Source of the DNA: Gemmatimonadota bacterium
GTDB lineage: Bacteria; JAAXHH01
Length of the DNA stretch: 44,099 nt
Reading direction: 5' to 3'
Assembly: GCA_009837395.1 (NCBI GenBank)
Contig: VXTP01000018.1
Location: 1-44,099 of the forward strand
The position numbers were made by a program, and so were the translations under genes. Below the pieces are notes generated by a model that saw only the letters and a program-made list of their open reading frames with translations, made no database searches and was not told where the DNA came from. Shown here piece by piece: positions 1 through 7,846 of the stretch (position 1 is the stretch's first letter; every line of letters begins with the position of its first letter).

Positions 1-595
1 GGTGGGGAGCGTAGGGGTTGAGCGTCAGCATCCAGGGCTCGTCGGGCGCGCGGCGCTCGCTTAAGAACTCCAGGGCGCACTCGGTGACCCAGGTCGTCTG
101 GTGGAGCTCGGGCGGGACCCGGTCCTCGCTCGCCCGCAGGGCGTCGAGATCGCCGCCGCGCTCGCGCACCCAGTCGCCGTAGTCATGCCCTTCCGGCCAG
201 TCGTCCCGCGGCGCGTGGCTGAAGCGCCAGTACCGGTAGCCGTCGTCCATGCGGGGTTCCGTGCGCTTCCCCGCGCTCTGGAGATGGAACTTGCCCACCA
301 GGCCGCAGTCGTACCCGTTGTCCGCCAGCAGTTTGGAGATCAGGGGAGGCGGATTCTCGAAGACGCCGTTGCCGTTTCGGGTGTTGTGGATCCGCCCGGG
401 ATACATGCCCGTCATGAAGCTCGACCGGCTGGGCGTGCAGATCGGGCTCTGGCAGTAGGCGTGCGTGAAGGCGACGCCTTCCCGCACCAGCCCGTCCAGC
501 GTCGGCGTGCTCACATGGGGATTGCCGAGCGCGCCGATGGTGTCGAAACGCTGTTGATCCGTGCAGTACCAGAGAATGTTGGGGCGTAAAGGCAT
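1..595 (-). CDS. Sulfatase, N-terminal part (cut by window edge)
   Basis: The reading frame starts at the ATG whose complement is at 593-595 and stays open to base 1, giving 198 codons of the N-terminal half. It begins with PNILWYCTDQQR, the metal-binding start of alkaline-phosphatase-fold sulfatases, although the usual second Asp is Gln here. The sulfatase signature CTPSR follows with Cys53, the residue that the formylglycine-generating enzyme converts in this family. The stretch GLVGKFH around residues 105-111 is the next conserved block. No signal peptide is visible, so a cytoplasmic enzyme is possible. No good Shine-Dalgarno sequence precedes the start. The gene lies 29 bases after the lipoprotein gene on the same strand. 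The sulfated substrate cannot be told from this fragment. Confidence 0.9.
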   Translation of the reverse strand, partial: MPLRPNILWYCTDQQRFDTIGALGNPHVSTPTLDGLVREGVAFTHAYCQSPICTPSRSSFMTGMYPGRIHNTRNGNGVFENPPPLISKLLADNGYDCGLVGKFHLQSAGKRTEPRMDDGYRYWRFSHAPRDDWPEGHDYGDWVRERGGDLDALRASEDRVPPELHQTTWVTECALEFLSERRAPDEPWMLTLNPYAPH

Positions 596-624
596 GTTGC
601 TATGCACGCGCCGCCCTTAAGACC

Positions 625-1221
625 TTACTGGGCAGGCTGCGTGGTGGCTTCTTCCTCTCCGCCCATGGACGCATCCGAGTCGCCGTCTTCCGCGCCCTCG
701 TCGTCCATGCCTCCTTCACCTTCGTCCATTTCGCCTTCGCCCATCTCGCCTTCACCCATTTCGCCTTCACCCATTTCGCCTTCGTCCATTTCCGGCGCAT
801 CGGCGGCCATAACGTGGAGCATGTCGCCTACCGCGGCGCCGATATCGGTCGCGGCATTGCCGCCGTTAATGGCGATCTGGAGCGTGCCGGACTCCTCGTC
901 GAACCGGGCGAGCCAGGCGCCTTCGGCCACGTCGCCATAGTCGGTGACCATGGGCATGACGAGGGTCTGTTCGTTATGGGTCACCGAAATCCAGCCGTCC
1001 GCGGCGAATCCGGCTTCCATCAACTGATCGCTCGTGGCGTTCGTGTTGATGTTGGCGAATTCCTCGCTGATACTGCTGACCTCGACGTTGATCATGGCAA
1101 CGTCCATGGCCATCTCTTCGGTTGCCGCCTCTTCCATGGCCGCATCTTCGGCCCCGCCGCAGCCGTAGAGGCCGAACGCGCCGACCATACAGGCCAACAG
1201 GTATGATGTAAACCGCTTCAT
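625..1221 (-). CDS. Lipoprotein with SAM-hydrolase C-terminal-like domain and acidic repeat tail
   Basis: A 198-residue exported protein. I chose the ATG at 1221 because AAAGGA lies eight bases upstream; an in-frame ATG at 1227 is too close to that site. The N-terminus is a type II signal peptide with lipobox LYGC (Cys21), so the protein is probably lipidated. After an Ala/Glu/Met-rich linker, residues about 43-135 contain EFANINTNAT, a Y-x-D-V-x-x-G segment, and LQIAINGGNAATDIGAAVGD. This order resembles the beta-barrel C-terminal half of S-adenosylmethionine hydroxide adenosyltransferase/SAM hydrolases (old DUF62), without the catalytic N-terminal half. The C-terminus is an acidic GEGEM repeat tail from a 15-base tandem repeat. 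Function unknown; the domain match is by eye and moderate. Confidence 0.8.
   Translation of the reverse strand: MKRFTSYLLACMVGAFGLYGCGGAEDAAMEEAATEEMAMDVAMINVEVSSISEEFANINTNATSDQLMEAGFAADGWISVTHNEQTLVMPMVTDYGDVAEGAWLARFDEESGTLQIAINGGNAATDIGAAVGDMLHVMAADAPEMDEGEMGEGEMGEGEMGEGEMDEGEGGMDDEGAEDGDSDASMGGEEEATTQPAQ
715..789. repeat. 15-base tandem repeat in lipoprotein gene
   Basis: About five units of a 15-base repeat, in phase at the cat trinucleotides starting at 727, 742, 757, 772 and 787. On the minus strand each unit encodes Met-Gly/Asp-Glu-Gly-Glu, which makes the acidic tail of the lipoprotein. The period is a multiple of three, so gain or loss of units would change tail length without a frameshift. 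Confidence 0.9.
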
Positions 1222-1339
1222 GATCATGTTCCTTTCACGTGGAAATCCCATCGTGGTGGAATGAAAAAAGTGACGCTATGTAATGTAGAGGAAAATACGT
1301 ACTGCGCTGACTTCTTGATCGTCGGCCATACGTACTACA

Positions 1340-1368
1340 TGTATAGGGTATTTAACACAAATTTGCAA
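1340..1368 (-). promoter_or_regulatory. Predicted promoter of the lipoprotein gene
   Basis: On the minus strand TTGCAA (1368-1363) and TATACA (1345-1340) are separated by exactly 17 bases, a good sigma-70-type arrangement. It lies about 120 bases upstream of the lipoprotein start, in an A+T-rich stretch between that gene and the dioxygenase gene. Transcription would begin near 1333. The rest of 1222-1410 shows no gene. Confidence 0.55.
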
Positions 1369-1410
1369 CTATTAATCGATTGAATTGCGACCGGGTCCGG
1401 CGGCCAGGGA

Positions 1411-2211
1411 TCAGGCGCCATGCTCGGCGGTGGCGGCGAGCTCCGCCCACTGCCTGCGTCCCACCTCCTTGATCCGGCTGTCGTCCCACTTGCCCAGGGG
1501 CCGGTAGGACGGGTGTCCGGGACGGTCCTGGCAGGGATTGTGCCGGGTGTTGTAGCAGCAGATGAGGCTCCACCTCGGGTCGCCGCTCTCGTTCGGGTCC
1601 GAACGGTGCAACACGTTCGCGTGGAAGAACAGCGCGGTGCCGGGCGACATTTCGCAATACACGTGGTCCAAATGTTCCAGCGCGAGTTCCACCCGCTTCG
1701 GGTCGGCGCCCACCTGGGTGCCGTACCGGCCGTGTTCGATCCGGCCCAAGCGGTGTGAACCCCGGATGACCTGGAGGCAGCCGTTGCCCCTGTGAGCCCG
1801 GTCCACCGCGATGTAGCAACTGGCCATGTCGGGATAGAGCGCCTGGTTGTGGTACCAGTACCCGTAGTCCTGGTGCCACTCCCACGCGCCGCCGACGCGG
1901 GGTTCCTTGACCATCATCTTGTAGTGGTACAGGTAGACCTCGTCGCCCATGAGCCGCTCCAGCGTATCGACCATGCGCCGGCCGCGGCAGATGGCGTTGT
2001 AGATGTCCTCCCGATCCGTGTCCGAGGTCAGCCACAGCTTGCTCTCGCGGCCCTCGGTATCCTCGGCGGCGCGGACGAGCGAGGTCTTCTCCCCGTCGTG
2101 ACGGCCCACGTTGAGGAGGAGATCCATTTCCTCCTCGTCGTAGAGGCCCTCCACCATCAGGTAGCCGTCTTCCCTGAACCTGTTCTCGTGTTCTTCGGTG
2201 AGTCGAAACAT
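1411..2211 (-). CDS. Phytanoyl-CoA dioxygenase (PhyH) family protein
   Basis: A 266-residue protein starting MFRLTEEHENRF. It has the Fe(II)/2-oxoglutarate-oxygenase metal triad of the PhyH family: HQD in the context EWHQDYGYWY, and the distal His in GTALFFHANVLHRSDPN. The N-terminal FREDGYLMVEGLYDEEE matches the usual PhyH opening, and the length is normal. Such enzymes hydroxylate small organic substrates with O2 and 2-oxoglutarate; bacterial members act on very varied compounds, so none is assigned. The start lies 11 bases after the stop of the aminotransferase gene, so the two are probably one operon. A longer in-frame extension upstream overlaps the aminotransferase and is rejected. Confidence 0.92.
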   Translation of the reverse strand: MFRLTEEHENRFREDGYLMVEGLYDEEEMDLLLNVGRHDGEKTSLVRAAEDTEGRESKLWLTSDTDREDIYNAICRGRRMVDTLERLMGDEVYLYHYKMMVKEPRVGGAWEWHQDYGYWYHNQALYPDMASCYIAVDRAHRGNGCLQVIRGSHRLGRIEHGRYGTQVGADPKRVELALEHLDHVYCEMSPGTALFFHANVLHRSDPNESGDPRWSLICCYNTRHNPCQDRPGHPSYRPLGKWDDSRIKEVGRRQWAELAATAEHGA

Positions 2212-2222
2212 GGTTGGCACCC

Positions 2223-3455
2223 CTACACGCCGATGCGGTCGCGATGGCGCCGTTCGATATGGTGTGACACCGAGCGGCACACCCGGGAGATGCCTTCGCC
2301 GATGAGCGACTGGTCGAGGAAGCTGTAACACAGGCGGAACTGGTTCGCGCCGCGGCCGTCGGTATAGAACGAGGGGCCGGCCACGTAGGCCACCTTCTCA
2401 TGCTCGACGGCCCAGGCCAGCATCGCCGTGGAGTCGATCCCTTCGGGTGCGGTCAACCACACATAGAATCCGCCGTCCGGTCGGGTCCAGGTGAGGCCGG
2501 GCGGGGCGTGCTCCGCCAGCGCATCCAGCGTGACGTCACGCTTGGCTTGATAGAGCGCCCTGGACAGTACGATCTGGGAGTCCATCAGGCCCTGGCGGCC
2601 GTATTCGTAGACGATGCGCTGTCCGAGGGTGCTGGAACACTGGTCGCTGCCCAGCTTCGCCTGGCACAACTGGGCGATGACGGGAGGCGGCGCCGCGATC
2701 CAGCCGAGGCGGATGCCCGGCCCGAAGATCTTGGAGAAAGTGCTGACGAACAGCACGCCGTCGGGATTCAGCGCCTTGAGCGAAGGCGGAGGCGCGTTGT
2801 CGAAGTAAAGTTCCGCGTAGGCGTGGTCCTCCAGGATGGGGATGTTGTACCGGTCGGCGAGTTCGACCAGTTTGCGCCGCCGTTCCAGGGGCATGGTCAC
2901 GCCGCCCGGATTCTGAAACGTCGGCATGGTGTAAATCAGCTTGGCTCGCTTGCCCTGCCGTTCCAGCTCACTCAACTGCGCTTCCAGGAGGTCCACGCGC
3001 ATGCCTTCGTCATCGATGTCCACCGCGACGAAATCCACGTCGTAGCACCGGAAGACCGAGAATGCGGTCAGGTAGGTGGGGGCTTCCACGACGATGACGT
3101 CGCCGGGGTTGAGCAGCATCTTGGCGATGAGGTCCATGGCCTCGATGCCGCCCGTGGTGACGATAATGTCGTCCACGGTGGCGGTCACGCCTTCGACGGG
3201 CCCCATGCGGTGGGCGATCCACTCCCTCAGGGCCGTGTAACCCGCCGTGGGACTGTATTGCAGCGACATGCTGCCGTGATTTTCGAAGACCTGGACGGCG
3301 ACTTCCTTCATCGCCTCCATGGGAAACGTGGCGTCGTCCGGCAGGCCGCCGGCAAAGGAAAGCACGTCCGGCCGTTCCGCCAGCTTGAGCAGCTCGATGA
3401 CCGCCGTATCGCCAATGAGTTCCATGCGGTCCGCGTATACATCCCGCCAGTCCAT
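2223..3455 (-). CDS. PLP-dependent aminotransferase, class I/II (LysN/MocR-like fold)
   Basis: A 410-residue fold-type I aminotransferase. LSFAGGLPDDATFP near residue 33 is the typical start of 2-aminoadipate/aromatic aminotransferases and MocR C-terminal domains. Further blocks are QYSPTAGYTALREWIA, TTGGIEAMDLIAK, EAPTYL, and the PLP lysine in STFSKIFGPGIRLGW. The ATG at 3455 has AGGGGG six bases upstream; a TTG one codon earlier is less likely. There is no N-terminal HTH, so this is an enzyme and not a MocR regulator. It is first in a two-gene unit with the PhyH-type dioxygenase, suggesting an amino-acid-derived substrate is processed by both, which is an inference. The exact amino donor and acceptor are unknown. 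Confidence 0.92.
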   Translation of the reverse strand: MDWRDVYADRMELIGDTAVIELLKLAERPDVLSFAGGLPDDATFPMEAMKEVAVQVFENHGSMSLQYSPTAGYTALREWIAHRMGPVEGVTATVDDIIVTTGGIEAMDLIAKMLLNPGDVIVVEAPTYLTAFSVFRCYDVDFVAVDIDDEGMRVDLLEAQLSELERQGKRAKLIYTMPTFQNPGGVTMPLERRRKLVELADRYNIPILEDHAYAELYFDNAPPPSLKALNPDGVLFVSTFSKIFGPGIRLGWIAAPPPVIAQLCQAKLGSDQCSSTLGQRIVYEYGRQGLMDSQIVLSRALYQAKRDVTLDALAEHAPPGLTWTRPDGGFYVWLTAPEGIDSTAMLAWAVEHEKVAYVAGPSFYTDGRGANQFRLCYSFLDQSLIGEGISRVCRSVSHHIERRHRDRIGV

Positions 3456-3634
3456 CAACTACCCCCTGCGTAAGTCCTCTGTTTACAAAAAAACCGTGAT
3501 CGAACTGAACCGCGCGGGTGCCCGTCGGGTGCCGTCGCGTGACCTTCGTGGTCGCCGCGCGTGTCCTTCGTGGCCGCCGCGCGCGTGCATTGGATTGTAC
3601 GGTCCGGGCGGTGGAAAGACAAGGCCAATTTTCC

Positions 3635-3685
3635 TTGACACGGGCGGGGAGACATGTCTTATCATGGCCTTCAAATGGTGGTCAA
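3635..3685. promoter_or_regulatory. Possible overlapping divergent promoters
   Basis: In the 350-base gap between the divergent aminotransferase and PC4-like genes, the plus strand has TTGACA (3635-3640) and TATCAT (3660-3665) with a long 19-base spacer. The minus strand has TTGACC (3685-3680) and a weak TAAGAC (3661-3656). They overlap, so the two directions could compete. From 3690 to 3770 the motif CATCGTGT recurs several times, which could be binding sites. All of this is weak pattern evidence. Confidence 0.3.
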
Positions 3686-3807
3686 TGTTGATCATCGTGT
3701 CATGATATTCATCGTGTACACGTTGTCATGGTGTGCATCGTGTAAACGGTGTATTCAGTGTACATCGCGTTCCAGCACACCCATCTACCGCTTCGCGAGG
3801 TATATAC

Positions 3808-4065
3808 ATGGCCGAGGACAGCCAGGTCGTAGCCAGTTTCCAGAAGAACAGCCAGGAAGAGTTCCGCTTCACCATCACGTCCTTCCGCGGAAACGAATAC
3901 GCCGATATCCGGATCTATTACGAGAACGACGGCGATTTCCTGCCCAGCAGGAAGGGCATCACCATCTCCCCGGAGGCATGGAAGTCCTTCCGGTCCTGTC
4001 TCGACGAGCTGGAGTCGGAACTCAAGGAGCGCAACCTGCTCAAGGACGAAGAAGGTGAAGGCTGA
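3808..4065 (+). CDS. PC4/YdbC-like ssDNA-binding transcriptional coactivator
   Basis: An 85-residue protein. It shows the PC4 (p15) core: FRFTITSFRGNEYADIRIYY followed by RKGITISPEAWKSF and a C-terminal acidic helix. This is the fold of eukaryotic PC4/Sub1 and bacterial YdbC-type proteins, which dimerise and bind single-stranded DNA or RNA. I chose the ATG at 3808 because GAGG lies eight bases upstream; an upstream in-frame ATG at 3733 would add a poorly conserved, T/G-repeat-encoded extension. Its stop codon (4063-4065) touches the stop codon of the convergent glycosylase-fusion gene with no bases between. Role in this organism is unknown; a nucleoid or repair-related function is possible. 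Confidence 0.88.
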   Translation: MAEDSQVVASFQKNSQEEFRFTITSFRGNEYADIRIYYENDGDFLPSRKGITISPEAWKSFRSCLDELESELKERNLLKDEEGEG

Positions 4066-5292
4066 CTAGCCCACCCGGTGCCCTTCCGCGGCGAGAAAGC
4101 ACTCCGGGTCGTGACGGATGGGTAGATATCCCGTGCTCATGAGGAATTCGCCGACGATCTCGGGTCCCATGAAACGGAAGGTCTTCCTGAACACCGCCAC
4201 CCATTCGTCCAGGGAAGTGCAGGACTGGCCGTTCAACCAGGCTGCGAAGGAACCGTGTTCCGTCCGGATCTGCTGGATGACCCGCGCGTTGTGGATGGCC
4301 GCGTCGATCTTGAGCCGGTTCCGGATGATGCCGGCGTCCCCGAGCAGGCGCGCCCGGTCCTCTTCTCCATAGGCCGCCACGCGGTCCACGTCGAACCCCT
4401 CGAAGGCCTCCCTCAGCGCCTTGCGCTTCTTCAGTACCGTCAGCCAGCTCAGCCCCGCCTGGTTGATCTCCAGCACGAGCCGCTCGAAGAAATCGTCGTC
4501 CCGGGACAGGGGAAAGCCGTACTCATCGTCGTGGTAGGCGGCCAGTATCGGGTCTTTGAGCGTCCAGGCGCAACGGCGCCGTTCGTCGGCTTCTTCGACG
4601 AATTCGCCCGTCCTGACCGGGTGGACGTCAGCCCCCGTGATCCACGTCTCGGGCAGGTGGCGCGTACAGTTCATCAGGGCCAGGTGCGTGGATGTGGGCG
4701 TGATGATGAACCGGGTGACGGAGGTGTTCGCGAACCAGTCGATCCTATCGTGTCCCATGCCCGGGGTGGCCAGGATCACCCCCACGAGGAACCGCATGAA
4801 CGCCCCGTGGGACACCAGGACGACGCATTCCCCGGTGTGGCCGAACTCGTCGTGGATCCTCCGGGCGACCCGCTCCGCCCGGACCTGGGCTGCATCGTAG
4901 TCCTCCCAGGGTCGGCACTTCCACCAGCCTCCCTCGTCGAACTCATCGCCGAGGCGGACGCCCGGGAAACCACGCTCGATTTCAGAACGCTTCATGCCGG
5001 GCCTGCCTTCGTATTCCGCGTTGCCTGCGCCGGCCTGGACGCCGCCCTGTTCGTGAATGTCGATCCACGCCTCCGCGGACTGGCCCGTCTCGCGGAGGTA
5101 GGGGGCGATGGTTTCCAGGGTGCGGAGGAACGGACTGACGAAAATGCGCGTGGGACGAAGGTGGCGGATGCGGTTAACGAGGTATTCGGCCTGCCGGTAT
5201 CCGAGCGCGGACAGGGAGGGATCGTCGGTTCGCTCTTCCTGCGGCCGGGCATTGTTTTCGGATTCCGCGTGGCGGATGATGTATAGTTCCAT
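4066..5292 (-). CDS. Histidine phosphatase fused to DNA-3-methyladenine glycosylase I
   Basis: One continuous 408-residue frame with two domains. Residues 1-205 are a phosphoglycerate-mutase-like histidine phosphatase: YIIRHAESENNA puts the catalytic His at 8, and VVLVSHGAFMRF carries the second His at 162. Residues about 239-400 are TagI: RRCAWTLKDP with Cys241, YHDDEYG with His254, LEINQAGLSWLTVLKKR, and a C-terminal HDPEC giving His394 and Cys398. These match the Cys-His-His-Cys zinc site of E. coli TAG, and the active-site Glu and Trp of the QAGLSW block are present. TagI removes 3-methyladenine from DNA; the phosphatase substrate is unknown. Both domains look intact. AGGAG lies rather far (about 17 bases) upstream of the start. 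Confidence 0.93.
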   Translation of the reverse strand: MELYIIRHAESENNARPQEERTDDPSLSALGYRQAEYLVNRIRHLRPTRIFVSPFLRTLETIAPYLRETGQSAEAWIDIHEQGGVQAGAGNAEYEGRPGMKRSEIERGFPGVRLGDEFDEGGWWKCRPWEDYDAAQVRAERVARRIHDEFGHTGECVVLVSHGAFMRFLVGVILATPGMGHDRIDWFANTSVTRFIITPTSTHLALMNCTRHLPETWITGADVHPVRTGEFVEEADERRRCAWTLKDPILAAYHDDEYGFPLSRDDDFFERLVLEINQAGLSWLTVLKKRKALREAFEGFDVDRVAAYGEEDRARLLGDAGIIRNRLKIDAAIHNARVIQQIRTEHGSFAAWLNGQSCTSLDEWVAVFRKTFRFMGPEIVGEFLMSTGYLPIRHDPECFLAAEGHRVG

Positions 5293-5488
5293 GAGTTCGG
5301 GCGTTCTTTCTCCTGGTAAGCGGCCGGTGGTTGAGGATTACGGGTCGGCAGCGGACGCGCCGGATGACGGGCCGGCGACTGTGCCCCCGTCCGCGCTTCG
5401 CAGTGGCGCGATTCCGCCGCAACGGACGTGCCGTCAATTTGAACCGACATAAGGTATACTACCGGCCCTGCCGTCGAAAGGAAAAGGT

Positions 5489-5517
5489 TTGACAGGCAGG
5501 GCAGCGCGGGTTAAGGT
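5489..5517 (+). promoter_or_regulatory. Possible promoter of the ABC importer operon
   Basis: TTGACA at 5489-5494 is followed 17 bases later by TAAGGT, a poor -10 match. It lies about 50 bases before the ATPase start codon, within the 272-base gap that separates this operon from the divergent phosphatase-glycosylase gene. A TATACT at 5455-5460 has no matching -35 box. Nothing else was recognised in the gap. Confidence 0.35.
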
Positions 5518-5564
5518 TTCCACCTGTTTCCGAACGGCTCATTTCCCGCCTGGAGCGTGCCTAA

Positions 5565-6674
5565 ATGGAAGGATCAGGCCGGCCCTATGTCGAATACCGC
5601 AAAGTCAGCAAAAGCTATGACGGAAAGACCACGGTAGTAGACGGCGTCGACCTGGACATCCGCAAGGGAGAGTTTCTCACCCTCCTGGGTCCTTCCGGTT
5701 CGGGCAAGACCACCTGCCTCATGATGCTGGCCGGCTTCGAGACGCCCACCTCGGGCGAGATCCTCGTGGGCGGCCGCTCCATCCACAACCTGCCGCCCCG
5801 CAGGCGCGGCATCGGCATGGTGTTCCAGAACTACGCCCTCTTCCCCCACATGACGGTGGGGGCCAATCTCGCATTTCCTCTCGAGGTCCGCGGCATGGAC
5901 CGCGGCCAGTGCCGCGAACGGGTGGAACGGGCCCTGCAGCTGGTGCAGCTGGAAGGATTCGAGCACCGGCGTCCCGGCCAGCTTTCCGGCGGGCAGCAAC
6001 AGCGCGTGGCCATCGCCCGTGCCCTGGTATTCGATCCGGAACTGGTCCTCATGGACGAACCCCTCGGCGCGCTGGACCGCCGGCTTCGTGAGGAGATGCA
6101 ATACGAGATCCGCCGCATCCACAAGACATTGGGCGTCACGGTCGTGTACGTCACCCACGACCAGCAGGAGGCCATGGTCATGTCGGACCGCATCGCCGTG
6201 CTGCGTGACGGCAGGGTCGAACAGGTGGCCGATCCCGAGACGCTCTACGAGGAACCGCAGCGTTCCTTCGTGGCCCGGTTTATCGGGGAGAACAACCGGC
6301 TGCACGGCAAGGTGATGGGCATAGAGGGCGATATCTGCGAAGTGTTCGTGGGCGGCGAGATCATCGAGGCGATCCGCATCGCGCCTTGCCAGGTGGGCGA
6401 CACCGTAACGCTTTCCATCCGCCCCGAGCGCGTGGCCGTCTCGCCGGAATCCGGGCTCTACACCAACGAACTGGTGGCCCTGATCGAGGACATCACGTTC
6501 CTGGGCGACTACCTGCGCCTGCGCGTCACGGTGTGCCGCACATCCGATTTCATCATCAAGATACCCAACACCGTCGGTCACGGCGCTTTGCTCGCGGGCG
6601 ACAAGATTCTCATCGGCTGGACGCCGACGGACTGCCGCGTGCTCGATCCCGAACCGGAAGGAAAAGGAGAATGA
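5565..6674 (+). CDS. ABC importer ATP-binding protein, PotA-like
   Basis: A 369-residue ATPase of the spermidine/putrescine/iron importer class. Walker A GPSGSGKTT is at 42-50, the Q-loop at FQNYALFP, the signature LSGGQ at 140-144, Walker B LVLMDE at 160-165, and the H-loop in YVTHDQQEAM. The C-terminal 130 residues form a TOBE-type regulatory domain. The stop overlaps the start of the binding-protein gene (ATGA at 6671-6674). It energises the membrane complex made by the next genes. PotA-type is the best class assignment; the transported compound is not proven. Confidence 0.95.
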   Translation: MEGSGRPYVEYRKVSKSYDGKTTVVDGVDLDIRKGEFLTLLGPSGSGKTTCLMMLAGFETPTSGEILVGGRSIHNLPPRRRGIGMVFQNYALFPHMTVGANLAFPLEVRGMDRGQCRERVERALQLVQLEGFEHRRPGQLSGGQQQRVAIARALVFDPELVLMDEPLGALDRRLREEMQYEIRRIHKTLGVTVVYVTHDQQEAMVMSDRIAVLRDGRVEQVADPETLYEEPQRSFVARFIGENNRLHGKVMGIEGDICEVFVGGEIIEAIRIAPCQVGDTVTLSIRPERVAVSPESGLYTNELVALIEDITFLGDYLRLRVTVCRTSDFIIKIPNTVGHGALLAGDKILIGWTPTDCRVLDPEPEGKGE

Positions 6675-7846
6675 CCCGAAAAGACGCCATGGGACGACGC
6701 TTCATGCTCCCGGGCCTGGCCGTACTGCTCCCGGGCCTGGCCGCACTGCTTCCTCGCCTGGCCGCACTGCTCCCGGGCCTGGCCGTGGCCGTACTGGCTC
6801 TTCTGCCTTGCGGACGCGCCGCCGCGCAGGAGCAGACACTGACCCTGGTCAGCTGGGGCGGTGCGTACGCCCGCGCCTGCGAGAAGGGATACATCGAACG
6901 ATTCGAGCGGGAAACGGGGATCGACGTCCGGATCGAAGACTACAACGGCGGCCTGGCGCAGATCCGCGCACAGGTCGACGTCGGCAACGTATACTGGGAC
7001 GTCGTCGACATGGAACTTCCGGACATGGTCCGGGGTTGCGACGAGGGCCTCTTCGTACCCATCGACGTCGATGAACTGGCCCCGGGAGCCGACGGGACCC
7101 CGGCGGCGGACGATATCGCCGAGGACGGTCTCACGGAATGCGGTCCCACCAACCTGTACTACGCGACGGTAGTCGTATACAACGACGCGCGGATCGGTAC
7201 GGCGAAGCCCTCTTCCATCGCCGATTTCTTCGACCTGGAACAGTTTCCCGGCAGGCGGGGCATGCGACGCTCCCCGCTGGCGAATCTCGAGTTCGCCCTG
7301 ATGGCCGACGGCGTCCCGCTGGACGAGGTCTACGCCACGCTGGACACGGAAGCGGGTGTGCGCCGGGCCTTTCGGAAACTGGACTCCATCAAGGACCGGA
7401 TCGTCTGGTGGGAAGCCGGCGCCCAGCCGCCGCAGATGCTGGCCGACGGCGAAGTGGTGATGACCACGGCGTACAACGGGCGGATCTTCAACGCGCAGGT
7501 CCTGGAAGATCAGCCCTTCGTCATCGTATGGGACGGACAGCTTCTGGACACGGGAGGCCTCGTGGTCGTGGAAGGCACGCGTAACCTGGAGGCGGCGAAG
7601 GCGTTCGTTCGCTTCGCCAATACGGCACGGGCCATGGCGGACGTCGGCCGTTACATCTCCTACAGTCCCTCTCGCCGCTCCGCCATGAACCTGATTTCGA
7701 CCCATGCGGAGACCGGCGTCGAAATGAGCCCGCACATGCCGACCAGCCCCGAAAACATCGGCCGCGCCCTGCACAACGACTGGGAATGGTGGAGCGACAA
7801 CGGCGAGGAGATGAACGAGCGCTTCAGCACGTGGCTGGCACGATGA
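6671..7846 (+). CDS. PotD-like extracellular solute-binding protein with repeat-expanded signal peptide
   Basis: A 391-residue periplasmic binding protein of ABC importers (family 1, spermidine/putrescine type). The mature part starts near QEQTLTLVSWGGAYA, a typical opening of this class; later blocks are VYWDVVDMELPDM and MTTAYNGRIFNAQV. The signal peptide is unusual: its hydrophobic core is four copies of a Leu-Leu-Pro-Gly-Leu-Ala-Val/Ala heptamer, encoded by a 21-base repeat. The ATG at 6671 overlaps the ATPase stop; ATGs at 6689 and 6704 are also in frame and could be used, since AGGAG is very close to 6671. A second, interrupted copy of this protein lies at 21990-23060. The ligand is unknown; a polyamine or similar amine is likely from the family. 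Confidence 0.93.
   Translation: MTRKDAMGRRFMLPGLAVLLPGLAALLPRLAALLPGLAVAVLALLPCGRAAAQEQTLTLVSWGGAYARACEKGYIERFERETGIDVRIEDYNGGLAQIRAQVDVGNVYWDVVDMELPDMVRGCDEGLFVPIDVDELAPGADGTPAADDIAEDGLTECGPTNLYYATVVVYNDARIGTAKPSSIADFFDLEQFPGRRGMRRSPLANLEFALMADGVPLDEVYATLDTEAGVRRAFRKLDSIKDRIVWWEAGAQPPQMLADGEVVMTTAYNGRIFNAQVLEDQPFVIVWDGQLLDTGGLVVVEGTRNLEAAKAFVRFANTARAMADVGRYISYSPSRRSAMNLISTHAETGVEMSPHMPTSPENIGRALHNDWEWWSDNGEEMNERFSTWLAR
6704..6787. repeat. Four-unit 21-base tandem repeat encoding a signal-peptide core
   Basis: Four 21-base units beginning at 6704, 6725, 6746 and 6767. Units 1, 2 and 4 share ctcccgggcctggcc; unit 3 has three changes. Each encodes seven residues of the hydrophobic core of the binding-protein signal peptide. 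The period keeps the frame, so copy number could vary the length of the core. Confidence 0.9.
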
